A stretch of 64,000 bases of DNA from Acidobacteriaceae bacterium KBS 146 (GTDB lineage: Bacteria > Acidobacteriota > Terriglobia > Terriglobales > Acidobacteriaceae): the NCBI GenBank assembly GCA_000688615.1, contig JHVA01000001.1, positions 2,232,001 through 2,296,000 of the forward strand, written 5' to 3'. The notes under the pieces were generated by a model. The model worked only from the letters and a program-made list of their open reading frames with translations, did no database searches and was not told the DNA's origin. Shown piece by piece: positions 57,635-64,000 of the stretch (within the stretch, counting starts at the first letter, position 1; every line of letters begins with the position of its first letter). The position numbers and the translations under genes were made by a program.

Positions 57635-57739
57635 ATGGGGTTAGCTCGTTCGACGAAGACCATTCTTACCGATAGCCACTTTCTTGTGCCGTTTTTCGTT
57701 CTTGTGGCCGGTATTGTGTTGCTGGTAGTGCTGCATTGA
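57635..57739 (+). CDS. 34-residue membrane peptide before sugar transporter
   Basis: MGLARSTKTILTDSHF followed by a hydrophobic span of about 16 residues (LVPFFVLVAGIVLLVVL) and a final His. AGAAGGAGA lies seven bases upstream of the ATG, a strong ribosome site. It sits after the promoter and operator and 15 bases before the transporter gene, so both should be on one transcript. No known family comes to mind. It may be a small partner subunit of the transporter. Confidence 0.65.
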   Translation: MGLARSTKTILTDSHFLVPFFVLVAGIVLLVVLH

Positions 57740-57754
57740 AATTGAGGAGACCAG

Positions 57755-59044
57755 GTGGCAAGTGTGGTTGAAAAGACAAAGCAGCACGGAATGTCGCTGC
57801 ATGGGTTGGGAGTCATCTGCGGGTTAACCGCGGGGGTATGGCTAGGCGCTGCGGAGGCTCCTACGAAGCTGGTAAACGCAGGCCTGTCGCCGTTTGCAGT
57901 CTCGCTCTGCATGGTGGCGGGCGTCTTCACCGCACGCTGGACCTTCCCTACCCTGCTTAAGGGGACCGGCTATGTATTTGCTGATTTGATGGAGAAGAAA
58001 CACCTGATTGTATGGGCTCTGCTGGCTGGGGCATTGTGGGCAGTCGCCAACACCCTTACGGTATTTGCCATTCGCGACGTGGGCCTGGCCGTCGCGTTTC
58101 CCCTCTGGAACGCCAACTCGCTCATCGGGTTGCTGTGGGGAAGGGTCCTCTTCAAGGAGTTGCAGGGAGCCAACGCCGCCAATATCAGTAAGGTCGTTCT
58201 GGGAACGGTAGCGATTGTTGTCGCCGCCGTGATGCTGGGGTTCAGCACCATCCATGGCCAGAGCACCGCGGGCCATCATGCAGTGCGCGGAATTCTGGCC
58301 GCCGCAGGCGCCAGTCTGATGTGGGGAACGATGTATGTTCCCTACCGCAAGGCTTATATCAGCGGGATGAATCCGTTGTCCTTTGTAACGGCGTTTACCG
58401 TTGGCGAACTGGGAACCGTGTTTGGGCTGACGCTCGCCCTCGACGGCGGTCTGCACTCGCCTTCGTTCGCGCTGTTCCATCAGCCCGGCCTGGTCTTCTG
58501 GCTCTTTCTGGGCGGTTTTGTCTGGGTCATCGGCGATCTGTTCCAGCAATTTGCGGCAAAATATCTGGGTATCGGCCGAGGCATCCCGCTTTCGAATACA
58601 AACCAGCTCTGGGGATTGGTTTGGGGCGCGCTGGTCTTTGGGGAACTGGCTGGAGCGGATAGTCAACATCGCCTGCTCGTCATCGCGGGGTCGCTCATCA
58701 TGATCCTCGGAGCGCTGGCAATCGGAACCGCGGTCGCCTCAGCCCGAGAACAGACCTCCAATAATGAGGCCGTCCTGCGGGAGTGCGAACGATACAACCT
58801 CGATTACAACAGGACCCTGGCTGCGCAGGCAGGAGACGAATTTGGCGGACGCGACGAGCGCCGTCGATGGTGGGACTACGCCATCGTGGCGGCGGCAACC
58901 GGCATCTTTCTCTGGCTCGGGACACAGGCAGTGGTTCCTCCGCTGGCAATGGATCGGCGCTGGATCGCGGGTCTGAGCGTTGTGCTGGCCATCAGTCTGG
59001 TGGCAGGTGGCTGGAGTTTGTGGCGCCGAACCAGGTTTTGCTAG
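57755..59044 (+). CDS. DMT-superfamily sugar transporter (GRP/RhaT-like)
   Basis: 429 residues starting with GTG 57755 after AGGAG. About ten membrane segments. The glucose/ribose-porter-like pattern includes AGVWLGAAEAPTKLVNAGLS and FPLWNANSLIGLLWGRVLFK; an internal extension of about 60 residues (about 325-385) lies between the last spans. Likely a proton-driven sugar importer. A LacI-type operator precedes the operon and the regulator gene follows directly. Confidence 0.87.
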   Translation: MASVVEKTKQHGMSLHGLGVICGLTAGVWLGAAEAPTKLVNAGLSPFAVSLCMVAGVFTARWTFPTLLKGTGYVFADLMEKKHLIVWALLAGALWAVANTLTVFAIRDVGLAVAFPLWNANSLIGLLWGRVLFKELQGANAANISKVVLGTVAIVVAAVMLGFSTIHGQSTAGHHAVRGILAAAGASLMWGTMYVPYRKAYISGMNPLSFVTAFTVGELGTVFGLTLALDGGLHSPSFALFHQPGLVFWLFLGGFVWVIGDLFQQFAAKYLGIGRGIPLSNTNQLWGLVWGALVFGELAGADSQHRLLVIAGSLIMILGALAIGTAVASAREQTSNNEAVLRECERYNLDYNRTLAAQAGDEFGGRDERRRWWDYAIVAAATGIFLWLGTQAVVPPLAMDRRWIAGLSVVLAISLVAGGWSLWRRTRFC

Positions 59045-59045
59045 A

Positions 59046-59056
59046 GAAAGCGTTTC
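59046..59056. promoter_or_regulatory. LacI-type half-palindrome before regulator gene
   Basis: GAAAGCGTTTC, with the AAxCGxTT core, lies 57 bases before the LacI start; possible autoregulation. Confidence 0.35.
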
Positions 59057-59112
59057 CCGATTGAAGGGCGGTTTCCTTCCCTTTCGATGGTTCGCTGTAG
59101 GATGATGCTGCT

Positions 59113-60117
59113 ATGGCCGTCAGACTGAAAGATATTGCACGGGACCTTGGTGTCTCTGTCGTCACCGTCTCAAAGGTGTTGCGAGGAAACAGCGACATCG
59201 GCGAGGAGACCCGTAAGCGCGTCCTGAAACGCATGAAGGAGCTGAACTATCAGCCCAACATGCTGGCTCGCGGTCTGGCAAGCGGAAAGACCTACACGGT
59301 AGGTCTGGTGGTACCGGACCTTGTCCATCCGTTCTTTGCCGAGTTCGCGAAGTCCCTGAGCGGCGTGCTGCGGAAGAGCAATCGAGCCGTAATTCTGGCT
59401 TCTTCCGAAGAGGATCCGGAGATCGAACGGCAGGAGATTCGCACGCTGTTGCGCCGCGGTATCGATGTGCTTTTGATCGCATCGTGCCAGCCGAACCTGC
59501 GCAACTTTTATGAGCTGGGGGACGAACGGACCCCTTACCTTCTCTTCGACCGTAACTTTCCTCACCTTGCAGCGCACTTCGTCGGATCGAACGACCTGAT
59601 GGTCGGGGAGATGGCGACGAATCATCTGGTGAGCATCGGCCGCAGGCGAATCGCACATATCGCGGGCCGGAACACGAGCCCATCATTTGATCGCCTGAGG
59701 GGGTTCCGGAATGCCATGACGGAACATCGTCTTGCGGTTCCAGACGATTATGTTGTCGTCTGCGATCACATGGAGGAACGTGGCGACAAGACAGGGTATG
59801 AGGCGATGCAGAAGCTGCTGGCGCTCGAAGAGCGTCCGGATGCAGTCTTCTGCTACAACGATATGACCGCAATCGGCGCGATCGCAGCGGTGACGGCTGC
59901 GGGCTTGCGTGTACCTGAAGATATCGCCATCATCGGCTGCGGGAATATGCCGTATAACGATTACCTCAGGGTTCCGCTGAGCTCTATCGATCACGGAACA
60001 GCTGAGCTGGGCCGTATCGCAGGCGAGTTGGCGCTCGAGTTGACGAGTAACCCAGAGCAGTCCCCCAAGAATATTCTGGTTCCGCCTACGCTGGTTGTTC
60101 GCGCTTCGACAGCATAG
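59113..60117 (+). CDS. LacI-family transcriptional regulator
   Basis: 334 residues. The N-terminal helix-turn-helix reads LKDIARDLGVSVVTVSKVL, the hinge LNYQPNMLARGLASG, and the periplasmic-binding-like effector domain includes VGLVVPDLVHPFFAE and EDIAIIGCGNMPYNDYLRV. It should repress the sugar transporter operon upstream and respond to a sugar. Confidence 0.95.
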   Translation: MAVRLKDIARDLGVSVVTVSKVLRGNSDIGEETRKRVLKRMKELNYQPNMLARGLASGKTYTVGLVVPDLVHPFFAEFAKSLSGVLRKSNRAVILASSEEDPEIERQEIRTLLRRGIDVLLIASCQPNLRNFYELGDERTPYLLFDRNFPHLAAHFVGSNDLMVGEMATNHLVSIGRRRIAHIAGRNTSPSFDRLRGFRNAMTEHRLAVPDDYVVVCDHMEERGDKTGYEAMQKLLALEERPDAVFCYNDMTAIGAIAAVTAAGLRVPEDIAIIGCGNMPYNDYLRVPLSSIDHGTAELGRIAGELALELTSNPEQSPKNILVPPTLVVRASTA

Positions 60118-60191
60118 GCCCGAAGCAAATCTTCGAAGCAAATCTCCTCGGGTACGAACACGAAGCACCCGAGATATGAAGGAGTCGACCG

Positions 60192-61307
60192 ATGAGCGGA
60201 GTTCGGGTTCTGGTAGGCACGCGCAAGGGAGCGTTCGTCCTCACCTCCGACGGCAAGCGGGAAGATTGGAAGGTCGAGGGACCCCACTTCGCCGGCTGGG
60301 AGATCTACCACATGAAGGGCTCGCCGGTAGATCCGAACCGCATCTACGCATCGCAGACCAGCGGGTGGTTCGGGCAGGTCGTGCAGCGGTCCGATGACGG
60401 CGGCGCAACGTGGAATCCTGTCGGGAACAAGTTCGCCTACGAGGGCGATGCGGGGACGCACCAGTGGTATGACGGCACGCCGCATCCGTGGGAGTTCAAG
60501 CGGGCGTGGCACCTGGAGCCGTCCCTCAGCGATCCGGACACCATCTTTGCCGGTGTCGAGGACGCTGCTCTCTTCCGCTCCGCCGACGGCGGGCAGAACT
60601 GGCAGGAGCTTCCCGGCCTGCGCAAGCACGGCTCCGGCCCGCACTGGCAGCCGGGCGCGGGCGGCATGTGTCTGCACACCATTCTGCTGGACCCGAGTGA
60701 CGCGAAGCGGATGTACATCGCTATCTCGGCCGCGGGAGCGTTCCGCACCGATGACGGCGGCGAGACGTGGAAGCCGATCAACCAGGGGTTGCGGTCGGAG
60801 TTTATCCCTGATCCGACAGCCGAGGTTGGGCACTGCGTTCATCACATCGCCATGCATCCGTCGCGTCCGGGGACGCTGTTTATGCAGAAGCACTGGGACG
60901 TAATGCGGTCGGACAACGCCGGCGATCACTGGACCGAGGTGAGCGGAAATCTTCCGACCGACTTCGGGTTTGTGATCGACGTGCACGCGCACGAGCCGGA
61001 GACGATCTACGTGGTTCCCATCAAGAGCGACGGCGAGCACTTCCCTCTTGACGGCAAGCTGCAGGTCTATCGCAGCCGGTCGGGCGGCAACGAGTGGGAG
61101 CCACTGACGAAGGGGCTGCCGCAGGAGAACTGCTACGTCAACGTGCTGCGGGACGCGATGGCGGTCGACTCGCTGGACAAGTGCGGCATCTACTTCGGCA
61201 CGACGGGCGGCCAGGTTTACGCCTCTTCCGATGCGGGCGATAGCTGGAAGCCGATCGTTCGCGATCTTCCCGCGGTACTTTCGGTCGAGGTCCAGACGCT
61301 TCCATGA
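60192..61307 (+). CDS. BNR/sortilin-like beta-propeller protein
   Basis: 371 residues after GAAGGAG. Repeated BNR-type (Asp-box) turns are visible: [36 protein letters not shown] and [11 protein letters not shown], as in sialidase-like and sortilin propellers. No signal peptide, so probably cytoplasmic. Its stop overlaps the ATG of a MoaD-like gene as ATGA. Function unknown; sialidase activity is doubtful because the arginine triad is not apparent. Confidence 0.85.
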   Translation: MSGVRVLVGTRKGAFVLTSDGKREDWKVEGPHFAGWEIYHMKGSPVDPNRIYASQTSGWFGQVVQRSDDGGATWNPVGNKFAYEGDAGTHQWYDGTPHPWEFKRAWHLEPSLSDPDTIFAGVEDAALFRSADGGQNWQELPGLRKHGSGPHWQPGAGGMCLHTILLDPSDAKRMYIAISAAGAFRTDDGGETWKPINQGLRSEFIPDPTAEVGHCVHHIAMHPSRPGTLFMQKHWDVMRSDNAGDHWTEVSGNLPTDFGFVIDVHAHEPETIYVVPIKSDGEHFPLDGKLQVYRSRSGGNEWEPLTKGLPQENCYVNVLRDAMAVDSLDKCGIYFGTTGGQVYASSDAGDSWKPIVRDLPAVLSVEVQTLP

Positions 61308-61600
61308 TGGTGCGGGTTGTGCTGCCTCCGCATCTGCGCACCCTGGCGAAGGTGAAGGGCGAGCTGACGGTCGAGGTCTCTGCCGCAACGCAGCGCTCGG
61401 TGCTGGATGCGGTCGAGGAGCAGTATCCGATGCTGTGCGGAACGATCCGTGACCATGCGACGAAGGAGCGGCGGGCGTTCCTGCGGTTCTTCGCGTGTCA
61501 GGAAGATCTTTCGCACGAGAGTATCGACACGCCGCTGCCTCAGGAGGTGGCTGAGGGGCGGGAGCCTCTGCTGGTTATTGGAGCCGTTGCGGGCGGGTAG
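61304..61600 (+). CDS. MoaD/ThiS-like ubiquitin-fold protein ending in Gly-Gly
   Basis: 98 residues. The beta-grasp pattern is visible ([20 protein letters not shown], then [16 protein letters not shown]) and the chain ends VIGAVAGG. The diglycine end is that of sulfur carriers MoaD and ThiS, activated by E1-like enzymes. The overlap with the BNR gene implies a shared role rather than molybdopterin or thiamine synthesis, since no such genes surround it. Confidence 0.85.
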   Translation: MMVRVVLPPHLRTLAKVKGELTVEVSAATQRSVLDAVEEQYPMLCGTIRDHATKERRAFLRFFACQEDLSHESIDTPLPQEVAEGREPLLVIGAVAGG

Positions 61601-61996
61601 TCCCCCCATTTTTGTGCAAAGTCTTCTAACGATTACTCTTAGGTCTGGACTTGCACTGCGAAAATGACAAAAACTCAAGGTTAAAGGCTGTCATGCCTGC
61701 AAAGTCTTCGGAATATTGAAGTTAGCGGCACGACTGAGCCGGATTCTTATCAGTTTTTCAGGGTGTTTCCGCTCAACTCCATTTTAGCAATCTGGACGGA
61801 TACGATCGGCACGGGCCAAGTCCCTTGTTATGTGGCAGGTATGTGGATGTTGGGGTTGACAGCGTTTGCGGCTTGTTGCCAGTTCGGAGGATTTAGAGGT
61901 GCGGCGGCGGCTCATGAGTAGATGGTGTGAACCGCAGATCCTTCGACTCCGCTGCGCTCCGCTCAGGATGACACTTCGCAGGGAGATCAGTCGCGA
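61601..61996. other. intergenic region
   Basis: About 400 bases between convergent genes. It contains dispersed repeat copy 3 at 61931-61974. No gene seen. Confidence 0.6.
61931..61974 (-). repeat. dispersed intergenic repeat, copy 3
   Basis: ACCGCAGATCCTTCGACTCC to CGCTCAGGATGACAC, close to copies 4 and 5. Confidence 0.85.
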
Positions 61997-62542
61997 CTAC
62001 TTCACTCCCTTGGCCGGGTCCCAGGACCCCTGCTCTTTGCGGACGAAGACGATCTGGCCGATGTGGTAGGCGTTGTGGGTTCCGATGTGGGCGATGAGGG
62101 AGGCGTTTTTGGCAATGGTCGCATCATCGGCGCCTTCAACTGCTTTTTCCCATTCGGTCATTCCCTGATCGAACTGTTTGACGAGATCGTTCCATTGTTC
62201 GGGGGTGAAGTTATTGAAGGTCTCATCGTTATTGCCACTGAACTGCGACGGATTCTCACCCTTGAACTTCTGGAGGGAACGTTTGTTCCAGAAGACGAGG
62301 TGATAGGTCAGCTGGCCGACGGAGTGGTTGCCCTTGCCATCGGTCCAGCGCGCCTGCTCGGCGGTGAGGCCCTGCATGGCGGTGTTGCCGGAGGCGAACC
62401 AGTCCTGAGAGTTGTGGGTGGTGCGGAGCTGCTCGAGCAGGACGCCTTTGAGGGTGGTGGGCGGTTTCGGTGCGGGAGTCTGCGCGGCGAGGGGAAGGCA
62501 GCTGACGACGGCAAGGGAAAGGCTGAGTGCCAGTCTCTTCAT
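61997..62542 (-). CDS. DinB-like protein with signal peptide
   Basis: 181 residues with a signal peptide (MKRLALSLSLAVVSCLPLAA). The DinB four-helix pattern shows the metal-binding histidines: HSVGQLTYHLVFWN and HIGTHNAYHIGQIV. DinB-fold proteins bind metals and many act as thiol-dependent transferases in the cytoplasm; an exported version is common in soil bacteria but of unknown role. Confidence 0.9.
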   Translation of the reverse strand: MKRLALSLSLAVVSCLPLAAQTPAPKPPTTLKGVLLEQLRTTHNSQDWFASGNTAMQGLTAEQARWTDGKGNHSVGQLTYHLVFWNKRSLQKFKGENPSQFSGNNDETFNNFTPEQWNDLVKQFDQGMTEWEKAVEGADDATIAKNASLIAHIGTHNAYHIGQIVFVRKEQGSWDPAKGVK

Positions 62543-62687
62543 ATCGGGATGGACCTCCTTGCGAACTGATCGTGGTGCGTGAACGCCAGTTTAGGAGGGA
62601 AAGAATAGGAATGGTACGTGGCTGAAGGTTTTCCTGCTGAAGATTGTGACGAATCGTGGAGATGTCGCTTTTGGGGTTCCGTGCAAA

Positions 62688-62729
62688 ACCGCAGATCCTT
62701 CGACTCGCTGCGCTCGCTCAGGATGACAC
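62688..62729 (-). repeat. dispersed intergenic repeat, copy 4
   Basis: ACCGCAGATCCTTCGACTCG to GCTCAGGATGACAC, identical in these 42 bases to copy 5. Outer arms ATCCT/AGGAT may form a hairpin. Confidence 0.9.
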
Positions 62730-62765
62730 GATTGGATGGGGTAGGTATGGGTGAGCTATGAGATT

Positions 62766-62839
62766 GGTCGGGGGATGTCGGTTCGAGCTTTGCTCGAATG
62801 CCCACTCATGGGATGAAGCTGCATGAATGGGGCACCCGG
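62766..62839. repeat. second repeat module, left copy
   Basis: From GGTCGG through a small stem-loop (TTCGAG/CTCGAA) to GGGGCACCCGG. The same module occurs at 63761-63834, each time after a dispersed repeat copy. Confidence 0.85.
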
Positions 62840-62975
62840 GGTGATCGAGACTTTTCCGGACTCATCTTGTGACGAGTGACGGGATGCCGGGTGCAAGGAT
62901 CACCCACAAGTGCTACACCCCGGGACGGGTGTCGGCATGTATCCTCAACTCATTCAACATTTACAGAGGTCCTTC

Positions 62976-63494
62976 TTGAGATCTATCCTCGCCCTCCTGG
63001 CGCTGGGCATTGCTACCGCTGTCCCCAGCCACGCCCAGCTTGCTGTCTATGGTGGTTTCACAACCTCCAAGTTGTCGACCGCCAATACCCCACGCCTGAA
63101 CGGAGCTACCTTCGGCGCGTACTACGACAGCCAGCGGTTCCCCGTTGTCAACTTCGGCATCGATGTGCGCGGGACTATCTTGCCAGTCAAAGACAACATA
63201 GGCGTGACGCTGGTCACCGCCGGCCCGCGAGCCGTGTTTCATCTGCCACTCATTCCCCTGCGCCCTTATGGCGAGCTCATGCTGGGCGGAGGCAAGGTTC
63301 AGTATGGTTCGGGAGGCATTGGCACGTATAACAGCGGCACGTTTGCTGCTGGTGCAACCGCGGGAGCCGACCTTCACATATTGCCCTGGATAGATTGGCG
63401 AGTCATCGACTACAGCTTTACTCGTCTTGTAGGCCCCAAGGCCAACCAGAACAGCATCACCACTGGAATTGTGGTTCGTATTCCCTTCAGTTGA
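62976..63494 (+). CDS. small outer-membrane beta-barrel-like protein
   Basis: 172 residues if it begins at TTG 62976 (AGAGG six bases upstream), which gives a normal signal peptide (MRSILALLALGIATAVPSHA). ATG 62937 and GTG 62910 lie in frame upstream. The rest alternates hydrophobic and polar residues as in a beta-barrel (AVYGGFTTSKLSTA, PYGELMLGGGKVQYGSGG) and ends in IPFS. No Cys. Flanked on both sides by the same composite repeat, which may mark past rearrangement. Confidence 0.78.
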   Translation: MRSILALLALGIATAVPSHAQLAVYGGFTTSKLSTANTPRLNGATFGAYYDSQRFPVVNFGIDVRGTILPVKDNIGVTLVTAGPRAVFHLPLIPLRPYGELMLGGGKVQYGSGGIGTYNSGTFAAGATAGADLHILPWIDWRVIDYSFTRLVGPKANQNSITTGIVVRIPFS

Positions 63495-63695
63495 TCGTCG
63501 CTGTGGACCTGAGCCGTGCGGCTGGACCGCAGGCTCAGGCGCTGCTGTTGAGATCGTTGCGACTTTAGCGAGATTCATTCCGACACACATGAAGACGCTC
63601 TCCCATTCTTCGCTGTGCGGATAGGATGTGACTAACGGAGCCGGGAGCGCGGAGCTGTTGCTGGAAGAGGGTGTGACTCGCGGGGCGCGGACGAA

Positions 63696-63737
63696 ACCGC
63701 AGATCCTTCGACTCGCTGCGCTCGCTCAGGATGACAC
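63696..63737 (-). repeat. dispersed intergenic repeat, copy 5
   Basis: Same 42 bases as copy 4, ACCGCAGATCCTTCGACTCG to GCTCAGGATGACAC. Confidence 0.9.
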
Positions 63738-63760
63738 GACTGGATGTGCTGTGGAGAGCT

Positions 63761-63834
63761 GGTCGGGGTAAGCCGGTTCGAGCTTTGCTCGAATGCCCAC
63801 TCATGCGATGAAGCTGCATGAATGGGGCACCCGG
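63761..63834. repeat. second repeat module, right copy
   Basis: Near-identical to 62766-62839, including TTCGAG/CTCGAA and the end GGGGCACCCGG. Confidence 0.85.
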
Positions 63835-63944
63835 CTTCGTTCAGGTATTAGATGTTTTCCATTCTTTCGGCCTCGTGCTTACTCAACTGCCTCTATACAA
63901 TTAGTCGCTAGCGAATCCATACCGAAGGTTACGACGGGTAAGTG

Positions 63945-64000
63945 ATGAAAGCGAACAACCTCTCCGAGCGAATCGAAATGCTCCAAAACCTTCTGGTCGC
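63945..64000 (+). CDS. possible start of a gene running off the window
   Basis: The ATG at 63945 opens a frame MKANNLSERIEMLQNLLV that reaches the window end. The ribosome site is weak (GGGTAAG) and too little is visible for any family. Confidence 0.4.
   Translation, partial: MKANNLSERIEMLQNLLV

Larger units (their letters stand above)
62543..62975. other. repeat-rich intergenic region
   Basis: About 430 bases between divergent genes. Holds dispersed repeat copy 4, the first composite module and two interlocked inverted repeats (62832-62905). An 88-codon minus-strand frame is a translation of the repeat and not a gene. Confidence 0.65.
63495..63944. other. repeat-rich intergenic region
   Basis: About 450 bases. 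Contains dispersed repeat copy 5 and the second composite module. The 84-codon minus-strand frame here is again a repeat translation. Confidence 0.65.

Noticed and set aside
62539..62805. 88-codon minus-strand frame containing VILSERSESKDLRF
   Set aside because: It is a translation of the dispersed repeat. The same words occur in the frame at 63565-63819 and nothing else in them agrees.
63565..63819. 84-codon minus-strand frame containing VILSERSESKDLRF
   Set aside because: Repeat translation, as above.

Overview
The window looks like a chromosomal segment of an Acidobacteriaceae-type soil bacterium (order Terriglobales). Signs of this are two very large TonB-dependent receptors with an N-terminal carboxypeptidase-regulatory-like domain, a membrane-anchored winged-helix regulator of a kind common in that group, many secreted or outer-membrane carbohydrate genes, and several copies of a short dispersed intergenic repeat. 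No phage, insertion sequence, CRISPR array, rRNA or tRNA was seen. The genus assignment is inference.

Region 1 (1-23 kb) is mostly housekeeping. It holds a partial DUF3857/transglutaminase protein, a periplasmic double-rhodanese sulfurtransferase, a leftward operon (TonB-like protein, a newly noted 49-residue membrane peptide, miaA, hscB) with overlapping starts, a MogA/MoaB protein with a DedA-like membrane protein, several small membrane proteins, an HxlR regulator divergent from a DUF1772 protein, ligA, an aldo/keto reductase, an MBL-fold hydrolase, a BrkB/YihY protein whose 3' end overlaps a convergent hydrolase, an SSS symporter, a diguanylate cyclase, trxB, and the YggS/YggU pair.

Region 2 (23-32 kb) begins with a GH28 pectinase. 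A tight glycerol operon follows (glpK-glpD-glpF, with TTG starts and overlaps), then a GlmS-like SIS protein lacking the glutaminase half with a DasR/NagQ-like box at its start. Next come a second diguanylate cyclase and, overlapping it, an SGNH hydrolase in which the GDSL block lies at the C terminus, so the fold appears circularly permuted.

Region 3 (32-61 kb) resembles a glycan-use locus built in Acidobacteria style: ToxR-like membrane regulator, FAD oxidoreductase, TonB receptor, giant PIG-L deacetylase, ROK regulator, second TonB receptor, ArgH-family lyase with an amino-acid permease, KdgF-like cupin and GH38 alpha-mannosidase. An ECF sigma factor, anti-sigma factor and two secreted HEAT-repeat proteins follow as one operon. 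Next are a 34-residue membrane peptide with a sugar transporter and its LacI regulator, and a BNR beta-propeller overlapping a MoaD-like protein that ends in Gly-Gly. Candidate operators were read by eye in front of several of these genes. The last 3 kb is repeat-rich and holds a DinB-like protein and a small beta-barrel protein flanked by two copies of a composite repeat.
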